From: QYQD01 sp040754095
GTDB taxonomy: Bacteria; Desulfobacterota; QYQD01
Assembly (NCBI GenBank): GCA_040754095.1
Contig: JBFMFO010000011.1
Span: forward strand, 20,470 to 84,469
DNA length: 64,000 nt
Reading direction: 5' to 3'
Below, piece after piece: positions 52,720 to 60,348 of this stretch. The stretch's first letter is position 1. Every line of letters starts with the position of its first letter. Under the pieces are notes generated by a model. The model saw only the letters and a list, made by a program, of their open reading frames with translations. It searched no databases and was not told the DNA's origin. The position numbers and the translations under genes are program-made.

Positions 52720-53088
52720 TCACGCAAAACGAAGCAGGAAGACATGATAGAGGGTGAGTGCGCTGTATAAGACGGCGATGCCGGTAATCAACCAGTTGAC
52801 GCGCAGGTGCCTGCTCAGGGCGCAGAGCAGGAGCAGCCCCCCGGCGGTCATAAAATACTTGAAAAGGAAGGCCTGATAATCGCCCAGTGTAAAGAGATAA
52901 TGCATAATCGGGTTCAATTCTCTTAGTCCAAGGGCTATCATATGTCTTACGGTAAAGAGATAATCAAGTATTGAGCAGGAGAGGATGAATAACACAAAGA
53001 AGGGAAGGCGGTATCCCATGGGTATGGACATCACGGCGGTCCGACTGTTCCTGTTATACTTAGCGGCAACAGATTCTTTGGTCAACAT
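52720..53088 (-). CDS. Small integral membrane protein (DUF5658-like)
   Basis: A 122-residue protein with three or four predicted membrane segments (LPFFVLFILSCSILDYLFTV; AFLFKYFMTAGGLLLLCALS; WLITGIAVLYSALTLYHVFL). The pattern ILDYLFT..H....G..E.NP.M, with a charged ELNPIM motif, is that of DUF5658 proteins, which have no known role. An in-frame internal ATG (MSIPMG) 19 residues in is an alternative start. Stands alone between repeats. Confidence 0.62.
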   Translation of the reverse strand: MLTKESVAAKYNRNSRTAVMSIPMGYRLPFFVLFILSCSILDYLFTVRHMIALGLRELNPIMHYLFTLGDYQAFLFKYFMTAGGLLLLCALSRHLRVNWLITGIAVLYSALTLYHVFLLRFA

Positions 53089-53124
53089 TTCTCTCTCCCT
53101 AAGTTACACAGCGCGGCATAGCCG

Positions 53125-53290
53125 CAACCAAATCCGAATCTCGAAATGCGAAATACGAAACAAATCCGAAATTCAAATATCAAATGTTCGAAACGTCCAT
53201 CAGCAACGCCTTCGATTTTTAGTTTTTGTCATTGCTCTCATTTGAATTTGTTTCGAGTTTCGTGCTTCGGATTTCGAATTTTCCATCTCT
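53125..53290. repeat. Heptamer-type repeat (tcgaaatccgaaa family), uninterrupted
   Basis: Two inverted halves, caaatccgaatctcgaaatgcgaaatacgaaa and tttgtttcgagtttcgtgcttcggatttcgaa, are joined by a ~70-bp middle. Provides the empty-site comparison for 48208-48475. Confidence 0.65.
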
Positions 53291-53324
53291 GTGGTTCCTT
53301 TTTCACGAAACTTTTCACATTACC

Positions 53325-53681
53325 CTATTGCTTATATTTTATCTCATGGAAAGCGGCTGAGTCTTCTCTGCAAGACGCTGCAACGGCGGAAAGGCGGAGG
53401 CATGGAAGTAAATACTTGCAGTTAGACTGGTCGCAAAACCCGCCGGCGGCTTTACCAAAACAATCAAAATTACCTTCCTTTAATTGCCTTCTGCGAATAA
53501 CCGGGGTTACGGTTTGTACCTGACAAATATCACACAGCCCGGAGGATGGGCTGTTGGATTGATAAGGAGTAGAACAGGTCACCTCCCATTTTTTACCGCA
53601 TACGATACATATTACCGGTTTTTTATAGCCCGCTCCGGCGGATATTCGACTAGCAATGTTTCCATTACCTCTTTGTAACAT
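53325..53681 (-). CDS. Small cysteine-rich (zinc-ribbon-like) protein
   Basis: A 118-residue protein with ICIVCGKKWEVTC, GLCDICQVQ, and a C-terminal cluster FDCFGKAAGGFCDQSNCKYLLPCL. The last cluster (C..CDQ..CKY...CL) recurs in small uncharacterised proteins of anaerobic proteobacteria as far as I recall, so I take it as a real gene. It probably binds zinc or an iron-sulfur cluster. The last ~25 residues may be less conserved. No clear partner nearby. Confidence 0.5.
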   Translation of the reverse strand: MLQRGNGNIASRISAGAGYKKPVICIVCGKKWEVTCSTPYQSNSPSSGLCDICQVQTVTPVIRRRQLKEGNFDCFGKAAGGFCDQSNCKYLLPCLRLSAVAASCREDSAAFHEIKYKQ

Positions 53682-53920
53682 GCCCCTTTCCCTTGTTGTT
53701 ATGGGTGAGCATATTTCATGCCATAACTCCGTTGTCCCTAATCTATTGTTTTAATTGGTATTTGTTAGTAGTGCGGCGTTCTGTGTGTAATATTTTACCA
53801 TTTCGGGGGAAAATGTTTTCCACAATGTGGTATTCTATTACCCACCGTCCTGTTTGCCTCTGGCGCACGCGGCCCGCCGAAGGTGGACCGTGACCAAGCG
53901 CAGAATTAGCCCCATTTCAA
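53682..53920. other. Gene-free stretch
   Basis: I see no gene or recognisable repeat here. Together with repeat C copy 4 it makes the 527-bp gap before the MinD-like gene. Confidence 0.4.
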
Positions 53921-54088
53921 TTAATTAGCTTCCATCCGAAAGCCCCGGTTTTCTGAATGGAGCAATCAACCCTCAGCTATCAGCGCTCAGCTTAACATGT
54001 TGTTTGTCTTATTATTTTGCTGACGGCTGAAAGCTGATCGCTGAGAGCGTGAATCTGGAAACGGTAGTTTCCGGATGAGCACTAATTA
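53921..54088. repeat. Composite repeat C, copy 4 (short form)
   Basis: Bounded by ttaattagcttccatcc and ggatgagcactaatta, the same ends as the copy at 19909-20124 but in reverse order. The terminal stems (TTTCTGAATGG type and GGAAAC-ggta-GTTTCC) are present, while the gttatccgtt core is reduced. Confidence 0.6.
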
Positions 54089-54208
54089 CCCTTCTATTTA
54101 AAGTCAATGGTTCTTTCTGCCGATTTCTATAAGTAAACGTTCAGTTATCAAATGTACCATCAGCTTTTCCCTGCTGAATACTTGTCAGATCAAAACGAGG
54201 GGGATCCA

Positions 54209-55426
54209 ATGGAAAGCGGAGAGATTTGTGTATCTGCCGGGGCCGGGCCGTTAACTACAAACCTGGCGGCTATGGGTATTGAAGATGAGGCAGTGAAACA
54301 GCTTAACGGCGTATTTGCCAGAAATTTTATATGTATGCCGTTAAAGGTCGCGGATGAAAAACTTCAGGTGGCCGTGGCCGACTCCGACGATTATGAAACT
54401 CTGGATGCCATTAAGTCTTATACCGGCAAGGACGTGATACCGGTAGTCACGCCTGCCGCCGAGATATTAACGGCGATCGATACATTTTACGGAGACCTGG
54501 AATATAATGATGCCGAAGTATCATGCCTGGAGGATATCCGGCCTACCCATAAAACCTTTGCGGTTATCTCGAATAAGGGAGGGGTGGGCAAGACACACCT
54601 CTCCATCAACCTGAGCTGTGCCCTGTCTAAACTGGGCAAACACATCCTCCTTATCGACGGCGATCTGGCCAATGCCGATGTCTCCAACAAGCTGGGGATA
54701 TTTCCTTCATGCAGCCTCCAGCATTTTTTCAGCCATGCCAAAAAGATAGAGGAGATTATTTACCGGACTGCTTACGGTTTTGAACTGATAGGAGGGGTCG
54801 CCGGAGAGTACAAACTGGCCAATCTCAATTATACCCAGCGGCATAAGTTTATTAAACATTTTTTGGCCACAAGCAAGTATTATGATATGACCATATTCGA
54901 TCTTGGGGCGGGTATCAGCTATGCGGTGCTCGACTTTGCCCTGGCCATGGACGAGATAATCATTGTGACTACGCCTCAGGATATAATCAGCGGATATGCG
55001 TGTGTAAAAGCCGCTTTCCAGCGTTTTATGGAAATCGAGAACAAACTCAGACGTAATAAGAAATATGAGGCCAAAGATTGTTTTGCGCCCTACATAGCGG
55101 TCAATCAGACGAGGAATCCCCGGCAGGGCAGGATGGTTTTTGAAAATATTGTAAAAACCGCGGACGAGAACATAAATGCCAACGAGACAGAGTTTGTTTT
55201 AAGGCCGAACTATATAGGCTCCCTGCCTTATGAGGCCGAGGTTATTAACAGGGCCGAGATGAAGAAAAGGCCGCTTTTTACCGAATTTTCTCAATCGGGC
55301 TTTTCCCGTTCTATTGAATCCCTGGCGAAGCGCTTGCGCGACCCATCAGCCGGACCGGAGGAAGAGACAGAGCCTGCCGGTAAGCTGTGGCGTATCTCTA
55401 AGATATTAGGTTTAAATTTTTTCTAG
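54209..55426 (+). CDS. MinD/ParA-like ATPase with N-terminal MshEN-like domain
   Basis: A 405-residue protein from ATG 54209, which has gaggggg 5 nt upstream; an open frame extends 19 codons further. Residues ~15-110 (LAAMGIEDEAVKQLNGVFAR, LQVAVADSDDYETLDAIKSY) resemble the MshEN/type II secretion ATPase N-domain, which can bind cyclic di-GMP. Then comes a deviant Walker A ISNKGGVGKTHLS near 120-131, LLIDGDLANADVS and FDLGAGIS, typical of MinD/FlhG. Such ATPases place pili, flagella or other complexes at the cell pole. The 3' end overlaps the converging FAD gene by 29 bases. Confidence 0.78.
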   Translation: MESGEICVSAGAGPLTTNLAAMGIEDEAVKQLNGVFARNFICMPLKVADEKLQVAVADSDDYETLDAIKSYTGKDVIPVVTPAAEILTAIDTFYGDLEYNDAEVSCLEDIRPTHKTFAVISNKGGVGKTHLSINLSCALSKLGKHILLIDGDLANADVSNKLGIFPSCSLQHFFSHAKKIEEIIYRTAYGFELIGGVAGEYKLANLNYTQRHKFIKHFLATSKYYDMTIFDLGAGISYAVLDFALAMDEIIIVTTPQDIISGYACVKAAFQRFMEIENKLRRNKKYEAKDCFAPYIAVNQTRNPRQGRMVFENIVKTADENINANETEFVLRPNYIGSLPYEAEVINRAEMKKRPLFTEFSQSGFSRSIESLAKRLRDPSAGPEEETEPAGKLWRISKILGLNFF

Positions 55427-56774
55427 GTTGACCTTTGTGCCGTTTGCTAATGGCCCGGGCGGCCACCAGACCGCTCACCGAGGCCTGTATAAGCCCGCGG
55501 GTAATACCTGACCCATCTCCTGTGATGAAGAGATTTTTGGCCTCTGATTCCAGTTCGGTATTCAAACGAATGCGATGTGAGTAAAACTTGACCTCCACTC
55601 CGTAGAGGAGTGTGTGCCGGGAATATACACCGGGCACAATCCTTTCCAGGGCCTCCAGCATTTCCATGATATTTTTAAGGTGGCGGTAAGGGAAGACAAA
55701 GCTGAGGTCACCGGGTGTGGCCTCGGGCAGCGTCGGCCGGGTGATACACCGGGAAATTCTTCTTTCGGTGGTGCGCCGCCCGGCCAGCAGATCGCCCAGG
55801 CGTTGGACTATTACCCCTTTTCCCAATAGATTGGCCAGGGAAACGATGGCCCGGCCATAGCCTATAGGATCATCAAAAGGTTCGGTAAAGCGACTGCTTA
55901 CCAGAAGCGCAAAATTTGTGTTTTCCGAGCGTTTTTCCGCATAACTATGGCCGTTTACAGAGATGAGGCCATCGACGGCTTCGCTGACCACCTCGCCATA
56001 GGGATTCATGCAGAAGGTTCGAATCCGGTCGTCAAAGGTCTGTGAATAGTAGATAAGCTTGGCCTCATAAACCACATCCGTCAGCCTTTGCATAACTACT
56101 GCGGGCACTTCCACCCGGACGCCGAGGTCCACCGGATTGGGCGTGGCCGTAAGACCCAGGCGGGCCGCTTCTTTTTTCATCCAGCTAGCTCCTACCCGGC
56201 CCGGAGCGGCAATCACATATTCTCCCCGGACCTCCCCGGAAGGTAATCGCACCCCCTTTGCCTGGCCTGATTCCACCACAATCTGATCCACTTTTGTCTC
56301 TGTCCGGATATCTATTTTGTCCTGTAGATATTCCCGGATGTTGGTCAGGACCCTTACGCAGTTTTCCGTGCCCAGATGTCTTATGGGTGAATAGATAAAC
56401 TCCATCTGGGCCAGCTTGGCCTGTATTTCCAGATTTTCCAGGACCTCCCGTGGCGGGCTGTAGGTTTTAGCAGGGGCGCCGAAGGAAAGGAATATATCAT
56501 CGGCCTGCTGCAGGAGGCTTTTTACTTCTTTTCGGGGTATAATCTCACCCAGGAATCCCCCTACATCCGGGGAAAGGGTGAGTTTGCCGTCGCTGAAGGC
56601 CCCGGCGCCTCCCCATCCGCAGAGGAGGTCTTTACCGGAGCGATCTGTCCTCTCGTAAATGTCTTTGCCCTGTTCAATAAGCAGTATGGGGCCGATCCCG
56701 GCTTTAGTCAATTCCAGACAGCTAAAAAGACCGGACGGTCCGGCGCCTATAACGATTACTTTATATTTCTTCAT
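55398..56774 (-). CDS. FAD-dependent dehydrogenase (COG2509 type)
   Basis: A 458-residue flavoprotein. N-terminal Rossmann motif VIVIGAGPSGLFSCLELTKA, then GWGGAGAFSDGKLTLSPDVG, GEYVIAAPGRVGASWM and C-terminal LFITGDGSGITRGLIQASVS, as in the uncharacterised COG2509 FAD dehydrogenases. The start is taken at ATG 56774 (MKKYKV); six extra codons are open upstream. Substrate unknown; cytoplasmic. A short tandem run of ttcaaactgtttaaactg lies just upstream of it. Confidence 0.82.
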   Translation of the reverse strand: MKKYKVIVIGAGPSGLFSCLELTKAGIGPILLIEQGKDIYERTDRSGKDLLCGWGGAGAFSDGKLTLSPDVGGFLGEIIPRKEVKSLLQQADDIFLSFGAPAKTYSPPREVLENLEIQAKLAQMEFIYSPIRHLGTENCVRVLTNIREYLQDKIDIRTETKVDQIVVESGQAKGVRLPSGEVRGEYVIAAPGRVGASWMKKEAARLGLTATPNPVDLGVRVEVPAVVMQRLTDVVYEAKLIYYSQTFDDRIRTFCMNPYGEVVSEAVDGLISVNGHSYAEKRSENTNFALLVSSRFTEPFDDPIGYGRAIVSLANLLGKGVIVQRLGDLLAGRRTTERRISRCITRPTLPEATPGDLSFVFPYRHLKNIMEMLEALERIVPGVYSRHTLLYGVEVKFYSHRIRLNTELESEAKNLFITGDGSGITRGLIQASVSGLVAARAISKRHKGQPRKNLNLIS

Positions 56775-56795
56775 ATCATCTCGCCTCATCAATAA

Positions 56796-56834
56796 CAGTT
56801 CAAACTGTTTAAACTGTTCAAACGGTTCAAGTCG
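56796..56834. repeat. Short tandem repeat of ~10-nt units
   Basis: The segment gttcaaactgtttaaactg followed by ttcaaacggttcaag contains four near copies of a (g)ttcaaactg unit, with internal TTTAAA palindromes. It lies just upstream of the FAD dehydrogenase start on the minus strand and might affect its expression. Confidence 0.5.
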
Positions 56835-56904
56835 TATTTCCTCAGTGCGCTCTGTAGTTTCTTTTTCATAGAGCTTTTGACATTACCTGTTTTGGTCCTT
56901 CTGT

Positions 56905-57441
56905 CTATTTTATCGTTTCTCTACATTTCGCACAGGGCTCTTCACTTTTTCTGTCGGTATCCTGGAGGCTGTTTGAAAAATGCATGACGCAGCGTGTGTC
57001 CGGACAATGGGATAGCCCGTAGAGATGTCCTATCTCATGCACTGCCTCCTTGATTGCCCGTGAGGTAAAACGGGCGGGGTCTGCCGGCAGCTGATAAAAC
57101 TCCTGCCTGAGGCGGGAAATGGAGATTATGGCTATGTCCGTGAGCAGGCCGGCCAGGCCAAAGACAAAATTCAGAGAAGGCGCATAGAGGTCAAAGTCGG
57201 CCACAGCCAATACCTTTCCGGATTTCCTTTCTCTTTCAAGAAACTGTACGATCATTTCGGCGCTGTATTGGCGCCGGCGGGGATTATAAGCCGTGTCCGG
57301 GATAAGTATGGGTTCCTTTTTTATGATGGCCTTTGCATTAAATACCCCGGCGAGCCGATGGGCTATTTTCTCCAATAGCCACGCCTCGGGTTCTCTATCC
57401 CTCGACGATGAAATAGGCCGGATGTAAATATGCTCGGTCAT
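56905..57441 (-). CDS. amzA: Archaemetzincin zinc metalloprotease
   Basis: A 178-residue metzincin with HEIGHLYGLSHC at 135-146 (H135, E136, H139, H145), the Met-turn CVMHFS with M153, and the second zinc site from C146, C151, C170 and C173. This is the complete archaemetzincin signature, HExxHxxGxxHC...CxM...CxxC. The peptidase is cytoplasmic with few known substrates. It is transcribed away from the Crp/Fnr gene; a 408-bp region separates them. Confidence 0.93.
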   Translation of the reverse strand: MTEHIYIRPISSSRDREPEAWLLEKIAHRLAGVFNAKAIIKKEPILIPDTAYNPRRRQYSAEMIVQFLERERKSGKVLAVADFDLYAPSLNFVFGLAGLLTDIAIISISRLRQEFYQLPADPARFTSRAIKEAVHEIGHLYGLSHCPDTRCVMHFSNSLQDTDRKSEEPCAKCRETIK

Positions 57442-57849
57442 AATCCCCCCGCAGAGACGGATTTTCGACTTATACGGTTTGCATCCGCCTGTTTCCGGCC
57501 CAACCTGCGGCTACAAATAATGGTTGCATTTTGGAGACGTTAGCTCCCACCGGCCTTTGCCGTTTGCGGGAAGTTTGCCTGAAGGTAATATGGATTTGTT
57601 TGACACCGCTTTCGATCTCATTATAGCTTACTTTATCACAGAAATAGTAGTAAGTACAAAAATGATATGGAATTTTATCTGTTGACCGGCCCGCTTTTAC
57701 AAAATATTTGACAATATCATTGTATATAGCGAAAATTTTAATAATGAAAAAAAGTGAATCTATAGGACAACTCCGTTTAATACCTTGGCCTGCTATTTTT
57801 TTAAAATCGACATGGTCCTTTAGAACGAGCTTATGTCAGGAGACAATTT
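57442..57849. promoter_or_regulatory. Divergent region upstream of the Crp/Fnr gene
   Basis: No gene. The only motif I can support is acaat-atc-attgt at 57711-57723, a 5+5 inverted repeat that overlaps a TTGACA hexamer at 57708-57713. I cannot pair it with a clear -10, and it is not the TTGAC box seen downstream. The right-hand part is AT-rich (gaaaattttaataatgaaa). Confidence 0.4.
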
Positions 57850-58539
57850 ATGGGTGGATTGGGATTAGAAGGCGCGCTAAATAGATGCCCACTTTTCGCC
57901 GGGCTGGCCCCTGAAGACTTGCGGCAGGTTTCTTCCGTACATGTCAGGCAAAGTTATGCAAAAAGGGAGCTTATCTTTTCAGAAGGAGATGTGGCAAAGG
58001 GATTTTACGTAATCCTGTCCGGTAAGGTAAGGATTTTTAAAACATCTCCGGAGGGCAAGGAGCAGATCATCCATTTTTTTTCTACGGGTGATATGTTTGC
58101 CGAGGTAGCCCTATTCCACGGGACTACCTATCCGGCCTCAGCCGAGGCCTTAACAGATGCGGAGGTCCTTTTTTTCCCTAAACAGAGATTTTTGCGGCTA
58201 ATTCAGGAGCAGCCTCAACTCAGTCTGAACATGATGGCTAATCTGGCCATGATGCTCAGGTATTTCACTAAGTTGGTAGAAGAACTCTCTTTGATGAATG
58301 TTTCCTCCAGACTGGCTGCCTATCTGCTAAACACAGCAGACAGATACAAAGGGGATAAGTTTGTTTTGGAGATAAGTAAAAACCAACTGGCCTCAAGATT
58401 GGGCACCATAAGCGAAACGCTTTCCAGGAGCTTCAGGAAATTGAAGGATCAAGGCATGATAGAGATAGAACAGGACACCATTTGCATACTCAATCGCCAG
58501 GCGTTAGCGGATATATCGACCGGCCTGACCTCTATATAA
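57850..58539 (+). CDS. Crp/Fnr-family transcription regulator (DNR/HcpR-like)
   Basis: A 229-residue protein with a cyclic-nucleotide-type sensor barrel (residues ~10-125; IFSEGDVAKGFYVILSGKVR), a dimer helix and a C-terminal winged helix. The recognition helix has E189-x-x-S192-R193 in SETLSRSFRKL, the E..SR set that reads TTGA half sites in FNR. It lacks the four FNR [4Fe-4S] cysteines (only C13 and C212), so it more likely senses NO through haem like DNR or HcpR (inference). A perfect TTGAC palindrome begins 5 bp after its stop and heads a nitrogen-oxide detoxification operon. Confidence 0.85.
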   Translation: MGGLGLEGALNRCPLFAGLAPEDLRQVSSVHVRQSYAKRELIFSEGDVAKGFYVILSGKVRIFKTSPEGKEQIIHFFSTGDMFAEVALFHGTTYPASAEALTDAEVLFFPKQRFLRLIQEQPQLSLNMMANLAMMLRYFTKLVEELSLMNVSSRLAAYLLNTADRYKGDKFVLEISKNQLASRLGTISETLSRSFRKLKDQGMIEIEQDTICILNRQALADISTGLTSI

Positions 58540-58544
58540 GCCTT

Positions 58545-58558
58545 TTGACTTAAGTCAA
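58545..58558. promoter_or_regulatory. Crp/Fnr-type operator upstream of the HAO-FprA operon
   Basis: TTGACTTAAGTCAA is a perfect 14-bp palindrome of the FNR-family type (consensus TTGAT-N4-ATCAA). Its centre, 58551.5, lies 41.5 bp upstream of the transcription start predicted from the -10 hexamer at 58581-58586. That is the class II activator position. It follows the gene of a regulator with the matching E..SR helix. Confidence 0.78.
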
Positions 58559-58580
58559 GGTTATTTATCTCCTTAGTGCT

Positions 58581-58586
58581 TATATT
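58581..58586 (+). promoter_or_regulatory. -10 element of the HAO-FprA operon promoter
   Basis: The hexamer TATATT sits 22 bp after the FNR-type box; with a start about 7 bp further on (near 58593) the box centre is at -41.5. No good -35 is present, as expected for an activator-dependent promoter. The first gene begins at 58618 after aaggagg. Confidence 0.55.
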
Positions 58587-58617
58587 ACAGGTGAAGAAAA
58601 AATAAGGAGGAGACAAG

Positions 58618-58755
58618 ATGACCATGCAAAAATCAGAAGGGTCAACATGCCAGGTCTGTCCCTTGGGAAAAATGATGGGGCAGAAAGGATGTCCCGGCAC
58701 AAAATTGAAAATGAAGCTGCTGGCCTGGTTAAAAAAACATGCGCCGCAAAAATAA
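58618..58755 (+). CDS. 45-residue cysteine-containing protein
   Basis: A short gene with a very strong ribosome binding site (aaggagg at 58603-58609, 8 nt before ATG). The protein has CQVCPLGKMMGQKGC, that is C11-x2-C14-x10-C25, then a basic C-terminus (KLKMKLLAWLKKH). No family is recognised. The cysteines suggest a metal or iron-sulfur site or a redox role. As the first gene after the FNR-type box, and in the same operon as the octaheme cytochrome and FprA, it is probably involved in the nitrosative-stress response. Confidence 0.62.
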   Translation: MTMQKSEGSTCQVCPLGKMMGQKGCPGTKLKMKLLAWLKKHAPQK

Positions 58756-58803
58756 ACGGAAATGGAATAACCGTCAGGCTGAACTATTTAAGGAGGACAA
58801 ATT

Positions 58804-59046
58804 ATGTCCAGATGCCCCGGCCAGGATACCATGTACTGGAAGCCCGAAGATATCTTCGAGGTAGCTTGTCCCGTGTGCAGCACGTCCGTGGAATTTTTCA
58901 AGGACGACAGTTCGCGCAAGTGCCTTGTCTGCGGTCTCAGATTCAGGAACCCCCGTCTCGATCCGGGCTGCGCCGGGTGGTGTCCCCACGCCGCGCAATG
59001 CCGGACCGGAGACAAGGTGCATTCAGTAGAGGCGGAGAGCCTTTAA
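58804..59046 (+). CDS. 80-residue small cysteine-rich protein
   Basis: It starts at ATG 58804 with aaggagg 8 nt upstream. It contains VACPVCSTSVEFFKDDSSRK, then CLVCGLRFRNPRLDPGC, and WCPHAAQC, with ten cysteines in all counting C4, arranged as two CxxC knuckles plus CxxxC and CxxxxC. It probably binds zinc or an iron-sulfur cluster. I do not recognise the family. It lies between the 45-residue protein and the octaheme cytochrome, on the same strand with short gaps, so it is likely co-transcribed with them. Confidence 0.7.
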   Translation: MSRCPGQDTMYWKPEDIFEVACPVCSTSVEFFKDDSSRKCLVCGLRFRNPRLDPGCAGWCPHAAQCRTGDKVHSVEAESL

Positions 59047-59079
59047 AAATTTTTTAAGACAAAATCATGGAGGTGCATT

Positions 59080-60327
59080 ATGGTGTACAGAGTTAGCCTT
59101 ATGTTATTCGTGGCCCTGCTCTTTTCTCTCAGCGCTTCAGCGCAGGAATGCGCGGACTGCCACCGGAAGGTCACGGCCCATATCGTCTCTGACTGGCAGG
59201 CCAGCAAGCATAGCGAGAACGGCATCGACTGCCCGGCTTGTCATGGCGGACAACACAAATCGGCTCAGGATGTCGCAAAGGCCCGAATCCCAACTCCGGA
59301 GACCTGCGGCAACTGCCATGAAGACCGCGTTCAGCAGTTCAAAAAAGGAAAACATGCCGTGGCCTGGGCGGCGATGAAGGCCATGCCCACCGCTCACTGG
59401 CAGCCCATGGCCCTGACAGAAGGGCTGAAGGGCTGTGGCGGATGTCACAAGATCGGTTTGAAGACGGAACAGGAGATAAAGGATTTAGGGAAGGAGGGGG
59501 CCGCATTTGGCGTGGCTTCCTGTGACGCGTGCCATACCCGTCACACCTTCTCGGTTCAGGAGGCGAGACAGCCTCAGGCCTGCCAGACCTGTCACATGGG
59601 CTTTGATCACCCTCAATGGGAGATGTATTCGTCTTCCAAACATGGGGTCAGGTACTTGTTAAAACAGAACAAGACACTTCCCGAGACTACTGCGGCGCCG
59701 ACCTGCCAGACCTGTCATATGCAGGAAGGCAACCATGCGGTCCGAACCGCCTGGGGATTTCTGGCAGTGAGGCTTCCCTTACCGGAAGATAAACAGTGGG
59801 CTGACGACCGGGTTACCATTCTTCAGGCCTTGGGTGTACTTGACCCTGTGGGGAAACCAACTCCGCGGCTGGATGTGGTGAAGGCGGCGGATGTGGCCAG
59901 ACTCACGCCGGAAGATTGGCAGAAGGAGCGCGACAAGACGATAAAGACCTGCAATCAGTGCCACTCTGCCAATTTTGCCGGGAGGGAGATGGAGAAGGGC
60001 GACCGGATGATCAAGGAGGCGGATCATCTCCTGGCCGGGGCCATTCGCACCGTGGCTGCGTTATACAAGGATGGAATTCTTCCCAAACCGAAAAACTATG
60101 CCTATGCCTTCCCGGACTTGCTGACATTCCACGATGCACCGACGGTCATCGAACAGAAACTCTTTGTGATGTTTCTAAAACATCGGATGAGGACATTCCA
60201 GGGCACATTCCACGCCAATCCTGATTATGCACTCTGGTACGGCTGGAGTGAGATGCAGCGGGACCTCACAGAGATCAGGGAGATGGCTGACGAGTTCCGG
60301 AAATGTTGCCGGAGCCGTAAGAAATAA
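59080..60327 (+). CDS. Octaheme cytochrome c of the hydroxylamine oxidoreductase family
   Basis: A 415-residue exported protein with a signal peptide (LMLFVALLFSLSASAQ, cut before EC). It has exactly eight CxxCH haem sites: CADCH, CPACH, CGNCH, CGGCH, CDACH, CQTCH, CQTCH and CNQCH. The C-terminal part HANPDYALWYGWSEMQRDL resembles the HAO/epsilon-Hao family. Relatives in non-nitrifying anaerobes reduce nitrite or hydroxylamine to ammonium in the periplasm; Nitrosomonas-type oxidation needs a cross-linked Tyr that I cannot confirm here. It follows a strong ggagg and precedes FprA. With the FNR-type promoter this points to nitrogen-oxide detoxification. Confidence 0.85.
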   Translation: MVYRVSLMLFVALLFSLSASAQECADCHRKVTAHIVSDWQASKHSENGIDCPACHGGQHKSAQDVAKARIPTPETCGNCHEDRVQQFKKGKHAVAWAAMKAMPTAHWQPMALTEGLKGCGGCHKIGLKTEQEIKDLGKEGAAFGVASCDACHTRHTFSVQEARQPQACQTCHMGFDHPQWEMYSSSKHGVRYLLKQNKTLPETTAAPTCQTCHMQEGNHAVRTAWGFLAVRLPLPEDKQWADDRVTILQALGVLDPVGKPTPRLDVVKAADVARLTPEDWQKERDKTIKTCNQCHSANFAGREMEKGDRMIKEADHLLAGAIRTVAALYKDGILPKPKNYAYAFPDLLTFHDAPTVIEQKLFVMFLKHRMRTFQGTFHANPDYALWYGWSEMQRDLTEIREMADEFRKCCRSRKK

Positions 60328-60348
60328 CGAGATTGTGAGGTGATGGCT

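Noticed and set aside
56010..56035. Second ggttcgaatcc sequence resembling a tRNA T arm
   Set aside because: Lies inside the FAD dehydrogenase coding sequence and no cloverleaf is possible.
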